From assembly GCA_964352775.1 (NCBI GenBank), contig CAYGTK010000050.1, positions 1-21,044 of the forward strand: 21,044 nt of DNA, written 5' to 3'. Shown here in pieces: positions 1 through 7,093 of the stretch; position 1 is the stretch's first letter, and each line of letters starts with the position of its first letter. Below the pieces are notes generated by a model. The model was not told where the DNA came from. It did not search any database and saw only the letters and a program-made list of their open reading frames with translations. The stretch comes from CAYGTK01 sp964352775 (GTDB lineage Bacteria; Bacteroidota; Bacteroidia; Chitinophagales; CAIOSU01). The position numbers were made by a program, and so were the translations under genes.

Positions 1-911
1 AAATAATCCAATTCCTTAGCTACTCGTTGGGTCTTCCGCTTAAAGTTCACATCAATATGGCTATGCTCATATTCGTAAGGGTTCATCCTAAGTTTGAAAT
101 TCTGGAAGGCAAAGGTTTTGCTGTAATCCAATTTAGTCTGTGCTTGCGGGTCAGCAGCATCACCATCGAACATTACGTCGCAAATATCTACGCCTTCAGC
201 AGCTAGTGCAATATCATAAGTATCAGCAGCAGAACACATGGCAAATAGGAATCCACCCCCAGCTACATAGTCGCGTATCTTATGTGTTACTGCCAATTTC
301 AGTTGTGATACTTTGCTATAACCATATCTAGCGGCCACTTCTTCCATTTCGCGCACCTGCTCTTGGTACCAAGCTTGGTTTCTATAGGCAGCATAGAACT
401 TACCATATTGACCCGTAAAATCTTCGTGATGTAAGTGCAGCCAATCGTATTTGGGGAGTTCTCCTGTCATCACCTCATCGTCGTACACTACATCGTAGGG
501 TATTTCGGCGTAGGTCAGTACTAGGGTAACGGCATCATCCCAAGGTTGCTTACTTTTTGGAGAGTACACGGCTATTTTTGGGTGCTTTTCCAATTTCACC
601 ACATCCATATTAGCCTCAGGGTTGGCTATCTTATTAAGGATGGCAGTATACTGCGCATCAGGAACAATAGAGTAAGAGACTCCACGTATCAGCAGTTCGT
701 TCTCTATCTGCTTAGCATATGTGGTGGAAAAGCTTCCACCGCGGTAATTCAGTAGCCAATCTACAGGTACGCCTTGGGCTAAAGTCCAGTAGGCAATACC
801 GTAGGCTTTCAGGTGATTCTTCTGCTCCATATCCATGGGAATGAGCAATTGAGCGGCCTGAACCTGTGCAACGGTGAAAAATAACGCGATAAGGAATACG
901 AAAAAGCGCAT
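1..911 (-). CDS. Secreted protein of the Bacteroidota 'asparagine synthetase B' family (3' end missing)
   Basis: About 303 codons are visible; the frame is open to the left edge, so the C-terminus is missing. It starts at an ATG read leftward from 911 and opens with a clear signal peptide (MRFFVFLIALFFTVAQVQA, residues 1-19), so the product should be periplasmic or outer-membrane facing. From memory the segments LLIPMDMEQKNHLKAYGI, DWLLNYRGGSF, YDWLHLHHEDFTGQYGKFY and GGGFLFAMCSAADTYDIALA belong to a family conserved in Bacteroidota and routinely labelled asparagine synthetase B. The visible part shows no recognisable Ntn glutaminase or synthetase motif, and a signal peptide does not suit a cytosolic ATP-dependent enzyme, so I treat that name as historical. 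Some segments resemble a GATase-like fold (GGGFLFAMC), which is inference only. It is divergent to crtZ with 146 bp between them. Family assignment fairly sure, function unknown. Confidence 0.85.
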   Translation of the reverse strand, partial: MRFFVFLIALFFTVAQVQAAQLLIPMDMEQKNHLKAYGIAYWTLAQGVPVDWLLNYRGGSFSTTYAKQIENELLIRGVSYSIVPDAQYTAILNKIANPEANMDVVKLEKHPKIAVYSPKSKQPWDDAVTLVLTYAEIPYDVVYDDEVMTGELPKYDWLHLHHEDFTGQYGKFYAAYRNQAWYQEQVREMEEVAARYGYSKVSQLKLAVTHKIRDYVAGGGFLFAMCSAADTYDIALAAEGVDICDVMFDGDAADPQAQTKLDYSKTFAFQNFKLRMNPYEYEHSHIDVNFKRKTQRVAKELDY

Positions 912-1057
912 AAGCTATTCTCTCTTTTTGTCTATTGAACGCCTGAAATAGCGAAAAATTTCCTGAAAGCTTAAAGGTAGTACATCTGCTTGCGTGATGC
1001 CAAATAAACAGCCCCCTTACTAAAACCTTTGCCCAAGTACTGCGTTATGCAAATATT

Positions 1058-1519
1058 ATGGCAACTATGATACTTATAGTACTTGGCACTTTCGTAGTGA
1101 TGGAGGGTGTAGCTTGGGCCACTCACAAATATGTGATGCATGGCTTGCTATGGAGTCTGCACAAAGACCATCACCAGAAAGAACCTGGTTTTTTTGAAAA
1201 GAACGATGCCTTTTTCTTAGTGTTCGCCATCCCCAGTTGGCTGTGTATTATGCTGGGCAGCATGTTTGCTTATCCTGTTGCGGTAGCTATAGGCTTTGGA
1301 ATTGCAGTATACGGGCTGGCTTATTTCTTCGTGCACGAGATATTCATTCACCAGCGTTTCCGTTGGTTCAAGAATTCGGACAATGCCTATTTAAGGGCGA
1401 TACGGAAAGCCCATAAAGTGCATCACAAGAGGCTAGGCAAAGAAGATGGCGAGTGCTTTGGTATGCTCGTAGTTCCCTTTAAATATTTCAGAGAGGCTAG
1501 AAAAATGGCTAGGCCATGA
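1058..1519 (+). CDS. crtZ: Beta-carotene hydroxylase (CrtZ type)
   Basis: This 153-residue membrane protein belongs to the fatty acid hydroxylase superfamily and should hydroxylate the C3 positions of beta-carotene rings to give zeaxanthin via cryptoxanthin, at the inner membrane. All histidine clusters of the di-iron site are present: HKYVMH at 23-28, HKDHH at 35-39, HEIFIHQR at 93-100 and HKVHHK at 119-124. The length is usual for bacterial CrtZ. Hydrophobic helices lie at about 3-20, 50-70 and 73-92. The ATG at 1058 is preferred; the ATG at 1047 is out of frame. The stop overlaps the next gene's start in an ATGA, so lycopene cyclisation and ring hydroxylation are translationally coupled. 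Upstream carotenoid genes (crtE, crtB, crtI) are not in the window. Confidence 0.93.
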   Translation: MATMILIVLGTFVVMEGVAWATHKYVMHGLLWSLHKDHHQKEPGFFEKNDAFFLVFAIPSWLCIMLGSMFAYPVAVAIGFGIAVYGLAYFFVHEIFIHQRFRWFKNSDNAYLRAIRKAHKVHHKRLGKEDGECFGMLVVPFKYFREARKMARP

Positions 1520-2208
1520 GTTTTACTTATTTACTATTGAACATCTTCACTATCTCGGTTCCACTTCTTCGCAGTTTTGAAGAGCGAATAAACTATGTAG
1601 GTAAGTGGCGATTCCTATTTCCTGCCATTGCTTTTACTGGCGGGGTATTTATTATTTGGGATGTGATATTCACTCACCTAGGTATTTGGTCGTTTAACCC
1701 GAATCATCTTCTAGGTATTGATATTTTGAATCTTCCTCTGGAAGAATGGTTGTTCTTTCTCACCGTTCCCTATGCTACGCTATTCATCTACGAGGTACTT
1801 AATTACTTCATTAAAAAAGACTTTCTAGGTAAAATCGCCAGGCCACTTACTTGGGTATTAAGTATAGCCTTTTTACTTGTAGCAGCTACCAATTTTGATA
1901 AGACCTACACATTTGTCAACTTCCTTTCCTGCGGACTTTTTCTGCTCTTACATTTAGTAGTAGAACGCGAGAATTATTTGGGTCGCTTTTACGTGAGCTT
2001 TTTTGTGGCCCTAATACCATTTTTAATAGTCAATGGCATACTAACAGGTAGCTTTGTTAACGAGCCTGTAGTTATGTACAACGATGCTGAGAATTTGGGT
2101 ATTCGCTTGTTTACTATCCCTATTGAAGATACCGTTTACGCTCTATTGCTCCTGCTCATGAATACTACCATTTACGAGTATCTGAAGCGTACCTTTAGCA
2201 AAGCATAG
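1516..2208 (+). CDS. crtY: Lycopene beta-cyclase, CrtYcd (fused heterodimer) type
   Basis: This 230-residue polytopic membrane protein closes the ends of lycopene into beta-rings, feeding CrtZ just upstream. It carries two copies of the lycopene cyclase domain known from CrtYc/CrtYd and the fused fungal and archaeal enzymes. The diagnostic acidic motifs are in each half: PLEEWLFF near residues 74-81 and PIEDTVYALLLL near 200-211. About six or seven hydrophobic helices are visible. It is not the flavin-dependent CrtY of Proteobacteria: no Rossmann GxGxxG is present. Its ATG overlaps the crtZ stop by 4 nt. The symbol follows function; a CrtYcd label would be equally valid. About 150 bp separate it from the next ORF, with no clear terminator. 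Confidence 0.88.
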   Translation: MSFTYLLLNIFTISVPLLRSFEERINYVGKWRFLFPAIAFTGGVFIIWDVIFTHLGIWSFNPNHLLGIDILNLPLEEWLFFLTVPYATLFIYEVLNYFIKKDFLGKIARPLTWVLSIAFLLVAATNFDKTYTFVNFLSCGLFLLLHLVVERENYLGRFYVSFFVALIPFLIVNGILTGSFVNEPVVMYNDAENLGIRLFTIPIEDTVYALLLLLMNTTIYEYLKRTFSKA

Positions 2209-2362
2209 AACATATTTGGAATATTTATGCTAATTCCTTATATTGTAGTTGAAGGAAGATATTCCACAGGACCTATGTGCACCTTTCCCCTTTTGCGTGC
2301 CTTTTTTTAGAGTCTCAACTATCTATTTCGAAATTTTATTAACTCTAAAGACCCATAAGCAT

Positions 2363-2584
2363 ATGCAAGACTTATACACAGCAGGAGACCGCGTTCAACT
2401 AAAAAGTGGAAGCATCACCATGATAGTAAAACATGAAATGAGTAGCGGCAAGTATGAATGTGAATGGTATGATAGCGATACTAAAGAGTACCGTACTGCC
2501 CCATTTGAAGCAGAAAAACTAGTAGCAGCACCATCTATAGGATGGGGAGATATGTCGGCTAATGACCTTGGTATTGGTTACTGA
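2363..2584 (+). CDS. DUF2158 / YodC-like small protein
   Basis: This 73-residue cytosolic protein reads GDRVQLKSGSITMIV near its start, then CEWYDSD and a basic-acidic tail. The pattern of a GD-V-LKSGG-like beta strand followed by C-W-D matches the short DUF2158 (YodC) family of SH3-like beta proteins, whose function is not established. The frame stays open upstream to a GTG/TTG-type start near 2249, but that leader has no domain character and is proline-, cysteine- and phenylalanine-rich. I therefore start at the ATG at 2363, which places the conserved GD-V-LKSG motif near residue 8 as usual. It has no obvious promoter. The C-terminal GWGDMSANDLGIGY stretch is outside the domain. Confidence 0.7.
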   Translation: MQDLYTAGDRVQLKSGSITMIVKHEMSSGKYECEWYDSDTKEYRTAPFEAEKLVAAPSIGWGDMSANDLGIGY

Positions 2585-2608
2585 CCTAGTATTCTATGCT
2601 ATTTGGCT

Positions 2609-2639
2609 ACTTAAGCATAAAATGAATATATGCTTAAGT
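2609..2639 (+). promoter_or_regulatory. 11-bp inverted repeat enclosing the start codon of the 2630 lipoprotein gene
   Basis: ACTTAAGCATA at 2609-2619 is the exact reverse complement of TATGCTTAAGT at 2629-2639, with a 9-nt loop. The ATG at 2630-2632 lies in the right arm. As RNA this would form an 11-bp helix hiding the start codon; as DNA it could be a dyad operator. No U-run follows, so it is not an intrinsic terminator. The symmetry is seen directly; the regulatory role is inference. Confidence 0.6.
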
Positions 2640-3094
2640 CTAAATGGTATTTGGCTGTTCTTGTAATGTTTGTTGTGTTTCTTTATTCCTGTGAAGAGGA
2701 TGGAACACCACAAGGAAGTATAGCTGTAGGAGCTTCTGTAGCTGATTCTATTAATTCTGTTCCATTATGGAACGATATAGGTATAACTGTAGTGGCTGGT
2801 GAAGAATTCAGCTTTTCTTCCACAGGAGATTGGGTAGACCTTAGCTTCGTAAGCGATGCAGATGGATATTCTAACCCTATCCTCGATCAAGCCAGTAATT
2901 TGAAAAGAGTACCTAGTGCTAAGTGGTTTGAATTGATAGCAACAATTGATAGCAGTATTTTCTACACCATCGGTAAGGATACCACGATAACGATAAACGA
3001 ATCAGGTACATTACTATTTTTCGCTAACGATGCACCCGATTTTTACGGAAACAACTCTGGTAGTATTTACACCAGCGTAACCAGAAATAAGTAA
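2630..3094 (+). CDS. Hypothetical lipoprotein with a PA-IL/galactose-binding-like beta domain
   Basis: This 154-residue protein has a lipoprotein signal: basic start, hydrophobic stretch and lipobox with the modified cysteine at LYSC (about residue 21), followed by the acidic EED. It is probably anchored in the outer membrane. The mature part reads as a beta-sandwich: VPLWNDIGITVVAGEEFSFS, GDWVDLSFVSDADG, then a glycine/asparagine end (FFANDAPDFYGNNSGSIY). That end, a bulky-ND-x-NSG pattern, resembles the PA-IL (LecA) lectin-like family, in which this loop helps bind calcium and sugar. The similarity is judged by eye, so sugar binding is a hypothesis. The start codon sits in an inverted repeat (2609-2639). 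A strong terminator follows 38 bp after the stop. Confidence 0.75.
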   Translation: MLKSKWYLAVLVMFVVFLYSCEEDGTPQGSIAVGASVADSINSVPLWNDIGITVVAGEEFSFSSTGDWVDLSFVSDADGYSNPILDQASNLKRVPSAKWFELIATIDSSIFYTIGKDTTITINESGTLLFFANDAPDFYGNNSGSIYTSVTRNK

Positions 3095-3132
3095 AGCTTC
3101 TTAGAGAATTTGCTTTCAGAATGGCACAAAAC

Positions 3133-3165
3133 AAAAAAGCCTCCGATACTATCGGAGGCTTTTTT
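3133..3165. terminator. Bidirectional intrinsic terminator
   Basis: A perfect 15-bp stem (AAAAAAGCCTCCGAT at 3133-3147, ATCGGAGGCTTTTTT at 3151-3165) encloses the 3-nt loop ACT. The GC-rich core is flanked by an A-run and a T-run, so it can terminate the lipoprotein gene on the plus strand and the tRNA-Gln transcript on the minus strand. Its last base coincides with the terminal A of the tRNA CCA end. Confidence 0.92.
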
Positions 3166-3240
3166 GGTTGGCCGACTAGGTCTCGAACCTAGACTCTTCT
3201 GTACCAAAAACAGACGTGTTGCCAATTACACCATCGGCCA
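3165..3240 (-). tRNA. tRNA-Gln (anticodon TTG), CCA encoded
   Basis: Read on the minus strand the cloverleaf is complete. The acceptor stem TGGCCGA pairs with TCGGCCA, the D stem GTGT with ACAC, and the anticodon stem TCTGT with ACAGA around the 7-nt loop TTTTGGT, which places TTG at 34-36. The T stem CTAGG pairs with CCTAG around TTCGAGA. Discriminator A and a genome-encoded CCA follow (3168 to 3165). It reads CAA (and CAG by wobble) codons. It has its own promoter on the right and ends directly at the shared terminator, so it is a single-gene unit. Confidence 0.97.
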
Positions 3241-3249
3241 AAGCGAGAG

Positions 3250-3281
3250 CAAAGATAAATAATTTGGTTTTATCCTTGCAA
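3250..3281 (-). promoter_or_regulatory. Bacteroidota-type promoter of tRNA-Gln
   Basis: On the minus strand, TTG (3281-3279) is followed after 21 nt by TATCTTTG (3257-3250), an exact match to the Bacteroidota -7 consensus TAnnTTTG with a spacing inside the usual range. The tRNA 5' end starts 9 nt further on, at 3240. Confidence 0.75.
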
Positions 3282-3314
3282 GTATTTTGGCAAATTTAGA
3301 ACAGTGGCTTTACC

Positions 3315-3322
3315 TATTTTTG
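3315..3322 (+). promoter_or_regulatory. Candidate -7 box for the flippase gene
   Basis: TATTTTTG matches TAnnTTTG exactly and lies 16 nt before the ATG at 3339. The nearest upstream TTG (3287-3289) is 25 nt away, a little long for this promoter class, so the -33 element is uncertain. Confidence 0.5.
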
Positions 3323-3338
3323 CAGCACTTATACACTA

Positions 3339-4334
3339 ATGGCAAATACATCCCCCATAGCATGGCTGCGTAACGCGGTTTTTTTGATCATCAGCATAGT
3401 ATTGCTATGGTTAGTATTTAAGGGAGTGGATGTACAAGAGACCATGGATATAGTGCTTCAAGCAAACTTTGGTTTTTTGGTTCTATCGCGTTCTGTATCG
3501 TTAGTTGCCCTGTGGTTAAGGGCCATGCGGTGGAATTTACTTATTGAAACTGTAGATGAAAGCCCAAGTGACCTCAATAGTTTTAAGGCTGTAATGGTAG
3601 GCTTTCTTGCCAATTTTGGTATCCCAAAAATGGGAGAGGTATCAAGATGTTGGTCTTTACAGAGAACGGATAACTTATCTATCTCTAAACTGGTAGGCAC
3701 CGTTGTAGTAGAAAGAGCATTTGATGTAGTGTCTCTCTTCTTTATAATGGGCATTATGTTTCTGATACGCTTTGCTGAGATACGCGACTTTGTAATGGAA
3801 AAAGTGATGTTGCCATTAATGGAAAAAGGTCAGAGCATTCTGGGAAACCCTATCGTTTGGGTCGTTTTACTAGTTGGGTCGGTATTCATGATATGGTGGT
3901 TCTTCATCAGGAAAAAGAAAGAGGGCGGTGCTTCCTCTGGCCCCTTACAGGGATTGATGGATGGGGTAGGTTCTATTATACACTTAAAGCGAAGAGGCAG
4001 ATTTCTTGCTTATACCGCTGCCATTTGGTTGATCTATTGGATGAATGCTATGATAGATCTTCAAGCAATGGACTACACACAAGACTTTGGGTACATTGAT
4101 GCATTATTCATCATGATATTAGGGGGCTTAGGAATGGCTGCTCCCAGTCAGGGAGGCATCGGGGCCTATCACTTTATGGTTACCCAAGGCTTGATATTTT
4201 TAGGACTTTCATATACCCATGGCTTGGCTTTTGCCACTGCGGTTCATGCTTCTGTTATTCTAATGGCAGTTATAGTAGGTGGACTTTGTTTAATAAGTGT
4301 GCTTTTACAAAAGCGTGCAGTGAAAAATAGCTAA
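3339..4334 (+). CDS. Flippase-like UPF0104 / LPG-synthase TM-region integral membrane protein
   Basis: This 331-residue inner-membrane protein has about eight hydrophobic helices (starting near 9-26 and ending near 295-325) and matches the lysylphosphatidylglycerol synthetase TM region (UPF0104) family. Family landmarks are RAMRWNLLI near 62-70, the KAVMVGFLANFGIPKMGEVSR block near 84-104, the VVVERAFDVVSLF block near 122-134, and the C-terminal GLGMAAPSQGGIGAYHF block near 264-280. It lacks the soluble C-terminal aminoacyl-transferase domain of MprF, so it is not an LPG synthase. Family members are discussed as lipid or glycolipid flippases. Just downstream lie sugar-aminotransferase and WbqC genes, which suggests a role in moving a glycan lipid; this is inference. 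Confidence 0.82.
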   Translation: MANTSPIAWLRNAVFLIISIVLLWLVFKGVDVQETMDIVLQANFGFLVLSRSVSLVALWLRAMRWNLLIETVDESPSDLNSFKAVMVGFLANFGIPKMGEVSRCWSLQRTDNLSISKLVGTVVVERAFDVVSLFFIMGIMFLIRFAEIRDFVMEKVMLPLMEKGQSILGNPIVWVVLLVGSVFMIWWFFIRKKKEGGASSGPLQGLMDGVGSIIHLKRRGRFLAYTAAIWLIYWMNAMIDLQAMDYTQDFGYIDALFIMILGGLGMAAPSQGGIGAYHFMVTQGLIFLGLSYTHGLAFATAVHASVILMAVIVGGLCLISVLLQKRAVKNS

Positions 4335-4339
4335 TTTTG
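4332..4339 (+). promoter_or_regulatory. Candidate -7 box overlapping the flippase stop codon
   Basis: TAATTTTG matches TAnnTTTG exactly. Its first three bases are the TAA stop of the flippase gene, and it lies only 6 nt before the ATG at 4346, so a transcript from it would be nearly leaderless. No clear TTG is found at the expected upstream distance. The match is exact but the promoter is unproven. Confidence 0.4.
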
Positions 4340-4345
4340 CCGTCC

Positions 4346-5425
4346 ATGATAAACGTGACAAAGACCTATTTACCGCCACTTGAAGAGTACTTGCCGTACT
4401 TAGAAAAAATTTGGGATAGAGCCTATGTAACCAATCATGGTCCTTGTGTTCAAGAGCTAGAGCAACGCTTGAAAGACTATTTAGGAGTTAAGTATTGCCT
4501 TTTCTTAAACAATGGTACCCTTGCTATTCAATTGGCTTTAAAGGCCTTGGGTAAAAAGGGTGGGGAAGTTATCACAACTCCTTTTAGCTATGTAGCTACC
4601 ACTTCTGCTACTATGTGGGAGGGTTTTACCCCCGTTTTTGCTGATATAGATCCTGATACGCTTTGTATCGACCCTGCAACTATAGAAGCTGCTATTACCC
4701 CAAATACGGTAGCTATAATGCCAACCCATGTTTTTGGTAATAGCTGTGATGTGGATGCTATTGACCTAATAGCCAAAAAACACGGCATACCTGTTATCTA
4801 CGATGCTGCTCATACTTTTGGTAGCCGGTTAGGAACGGAAAGTGTTTGTAGCTATGGTTCTGCTTCTATTTTGAGTTTTCATGCTACTAAGTTGTTCCAT
4901 ACCATTGAGGGTGGCGCTTTGGTAACTAACGATGATGAACTAGGCCATACCGTAGAGTATATGCGCCGATTTGGCCATAAAGGTGAGGTGGAATATCACG
5001 GTATTGGCATTAATGCAAAGAATACAGAGCTGCACGCCGCTGTAGGCTTGTGCTTGCTTGATAAAGTGCCTGGCTTTATTCGTCAACGGAAAGCTATTAG
5101 TGGCTGGTACGATGAAAAATTAAGTGACCTGCCTACTGCCAGACCTAAGTTACAAGAAGGTTTAGATTACAACTATGCTTACTATCCAGTTCTTTTCCCT
5201 GACCAAGAGCAGGTATTGAAGACTAAGCAGCTGCTGAATGATAACGACATCTTTCCGCGCAGATACTTCTATCCATCGCTGAACACCCTGCCATACGTGG
5301 ATTATACCCCATGCCCAAAGTCGGAAGCGGTAGTGCAACGTATACTTTGCTTGCCATTATACCCAGAGCTGGCTAGAGAAGATGTAGAGCGTATTTGCGA
5401 CTTGATACACCAAAGTTTTAAGTGA
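4346..5425 (+). CDS. DegT/DnrJ/EryC1/StrS family sugar aminotransferase
   Basis: This PLP-dependent fold-type I enzyme of about 359 residues transfers an amino group, normally from glutamate, to a nucleotide-linked keto-sugar in the cytosol. Visible marks (numbered from the ATG at 4346): N-terminal INVTKTYLPPLEEYLPYLEKIW, LNNGTLAIQLAL at 54-65 for cofactor phosphate binding, YDAAHTFG at 152-159 with Asp153 for the pyridine nitrogen, and SFHATKLFHTIEGGAL with Lys182 as the Schiff-base lysine. A TTG at 4337 would add three residues, but the family normally begins at MINV, so ATG is chosen. The product sugar cannot be told: no dehydratase or thymidylyltransferase gene lies nearby. The stop TGA overlaps the WbqC ATG (TGATG). 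Confidence 0.9.
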   Translation: MINVTKTYLPPLEEYLPYLEKIWDRAYVTNHGPCVQELEQRLKDYLGVKYCLFLNNGTLAIQLALKALGKKGGEVITTPFSYVATTSATMWEGFTPVFADIDPDTLCIDPATIEAAITPNTVAIMPTHVFGNSCDVDAIDLIAKKHGIPVIYDAAHTFGSRLGTESVCSYGSASILSFHATKLFHTIEGGALVTNDDELGHTVEYMRRFGHKGEVEYHGIGINAKNTELHAAVGLCLLDKVPGFIRQRKAISGWYDEKLSDLPTARPKLQEGLDYNYAYYPVLFPDQEQVLKTKQLLNDNDIFPRRYFYPSLNTLPYVDYTPCPKSEAVVQRILCLPLYPELAREDVERICDLIHQSFK

Positions 5426-6135
5426 TGCGGTTGGCTATTATGCAGCCATATCTTTTCCCTTATTTAGGCTACTTCCATCTGTTAGCTGCTGTCGATCATT
5501 TTTTGATATACGATGATGTACAGTACATGAAAGGCGGCTGGATAAACCGTAATCGCCTACTCAATAAGCAAACCAATGAGGCTTTACTGTTCACCTTTGG
5601 TGTAGAGCAGAAGGGACTGGATACCGATATAAACGAACGCGAATTCTCCCACCTATTTAAAAAGGAAAAGAAGAAGCTTATCGGTACGCTACGGAACAAT
5701 TATAGTAAAGCACCACACTACAAAGAGGTGATGCAATTGGTAGAGCGAATCCTTGAATATCCTGACACTAACGTAGCTCGCTTTATAGGTAATAGCTTGA
5801 AGGAAATAGCAAGATACTTAGCGTTGAATGTTACCCTTCAATATTCTTCTGAAATAGGAGATGATGCCAGTAAAGGTGGAAAGGAACGTGTACTACAATT
5901 ATGTAAAGCGCTGGAAGCGGATCAATATATCAATGCCATTGGTGGTAGGGAATTGTACGATAAGGCGGAGTTTAAAGAACAGGGAATAGAACTGTCGTTC
6001 GTGCAACCTGAATTGAAGGCTTACGAGCAATGGGGCAGCGATTTTATAGCAGGACTATCCATATTGGATGTGCTGATGTTCAACCATCGTTCGTATATTA
6101 AAGACGAACTATTACAGCATTATGCCCTCGTATAA
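5425..6135 (+). CDS. WbqC family protein
   Basis: This cytosolic protein of 236 residues has the WbqC-like family start (RLAIMQPYLFPYLGYFHLL, then FLIYDDVQYMKGGWINRNR) and the later FNHRSYIKDEL near the end. WbqC proteins occur in O-antigen and capsule loci next to sugar aminotransferases. They are proposed to act in making acylated or aminoacylated amino sugars, but the biochemical role is not settled. Its ATG at 5425 sits in TGATG with the upstream stop; a GTG at 5422 is the alternative. It overlaps the next gene by 14 bp. Wedged between two PLP aminotransferases, it most likely acts on their product. Confidence 0.88.
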   Translation: MRLAIMQPYLFPYLGYFHLLAAVDHFLIYDDVQYMKGGWINRNRLLNKQTNEALLFTFGVEQKGLDTDINEREFSHLFKKEKKKLIGTLRNNYSKAPHYKEVMQLVERILEYPDTNVARFIGNSLKEIARYLALNVTLQYSSEIGDDASKGGKERVLQLCKALEADQYINAIGGRELYDKAEFKEQGIELSFVQPELKAYEQWGSDFIAGLSILDVLMFNHRSYIKDELLQHYALV

Positions 6136-7093
6136 ACCCATTGGTGGATTTTTTGGTGAAGAAGAAGAGCTATTAGCACAAGGGCAGGCTTACCATTCCG
6201 ATGCCATAGCCATTACTTCGGGTAGAGCGGCACTACGATATATCTTAGAACAGAAAAGAGCGAAACACCTCTATTTACCTTATTACTGTTGCGATACGGT
6301 GCTACAGCCTTTAAAAGAGCTGGACATTCCGTTCACTTTTTATGCTATTAACGAACAGCTTGAACCAATTGATCTTATTGAATTAGGTGAAGATCACTAC
6401 TTCCTCTACATCAATTATTTCGGTTTTAAGGGAAAGACCGTAAGCAGTCTACAAGAGAAATTCGGCGACCAATTAATAGTTGATAATACACAGGCCTTTT
6501 TTGAAAGAGGTTACTCGGAAGCTTCAAGTTTTAATTCGGCCCGCAAATTTTTTGGTGTGCCTGATGGAGCTTATTTGTATGGTTTTGAGAACAAGGATCT
6601 AGAGAATAATAACCCCCACGTCAGTACAGAGCATTTAAAGCTTCGGGCTGATGGAAAACAGGCTGAGGCATACGTGGCTTTTCAAGAGAATGAGGCTGCT
6701 CAAAGCTGTTCTATTTTAGCTCCATCTGCTTACACTTTAGATATACTAGGCCAGGTAAACTACCAGCAAGTTCAAGAAAGGAGAAAGGCCAATTTCAATT
6801 TCTACAAAAAAGAATTGGGTGAGCTAAATAGCATGTCGTTCCAATTAGATGATGAGATTGTTCCGTTTGCCTATCCATTCGTTTTGGAGCAACCAATAGA
6901 CCGTTCAGTGCTTTACCAAAACCAGTTGTTCATCCCCACCCTTTGGCCTGAAGTGTTAGACTTGGAAGGAGCAGGTTGGGAGAAGCAGTTTACCGAACGT
7001 CTCTTACCTTTGCCAATAGACCATCGTTATACCCCTAATGATCTACAGCGAGTTGTAAGTGTATTGAAAGGGCTCTTGAGGAATTCTAATTGA
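6122..7093 (+). CDS. Divergent DegT-like PLP-dependent aminotransferase homologue
   Basis: This 323-residue protein resembles a shortened fold-type I aminotransferase but differs strongly from the one at 4346. Recognisable pieces are ITSGRAALRYIL at 31-42 (phosphate-binding region), LPYYCCDTVLQPL at 52-64, VDNTQAFF at 120-127 with Asp121 in the place of the usual D-A-A-H aspartate, and FNSARKFFGVPDGAYLYGF with Lys142 as the probable Schiff-base lysine. The usual histidine after the aspartate is replaced (NTQA), so catalysis may differ. It overlaps the WbqC gene by 14 nt and is certainly co-transcribed with it. Its stop region overlaps the convergent porin gene by 8 nt. It may act on the same sugar or be a non-aminotransferase relative. 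Confidence 0.72.
   Translation: MPSYKPIGGFFGEEEELLAQGQAYHSDAIAITSGRAALRYILEQKRAKHLYLPYYCCDTVLQPLKELDIPFTFYAINEQLEPIDLIELGEDHYFLYINYFGFKGKTVSSLQEKFGDQLIVDNTQAFFERGYSEASSFNSARKFFGVPDGAYLYGFENKDLENNNPHVSTEHLKLRADGKQAEAYVAFQENEAAQSCSILAPSAYTLDILGQVNYQQVQERRKANFNFYKKELGELNSMSFQLDDEIVPFAYPFVLEQPIDRSVLYQNQLFIPTLWPEVLDLEGAGWEKQFTERLLPLPIDHRYTPNDLQRVVSVLKGLLRNSN

Noticed and set aside
2249..2362. Longer N-terminus for the DUF2158-like protein
   Set aside because: The extra residues show no domain pattern, and the family motif fits the ATG at 2363.
2609..2639. Intrinsic terminator after the DUF2158-like gene
   Set aside because: The stem is A/T-rich, no T-run follows and it overlaps a start codon.
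3458..3754. 98-codon minus-strand frame inside the flippase gene
   Set aside because: Antisense shadow of a well-supported membrane-protein gene.
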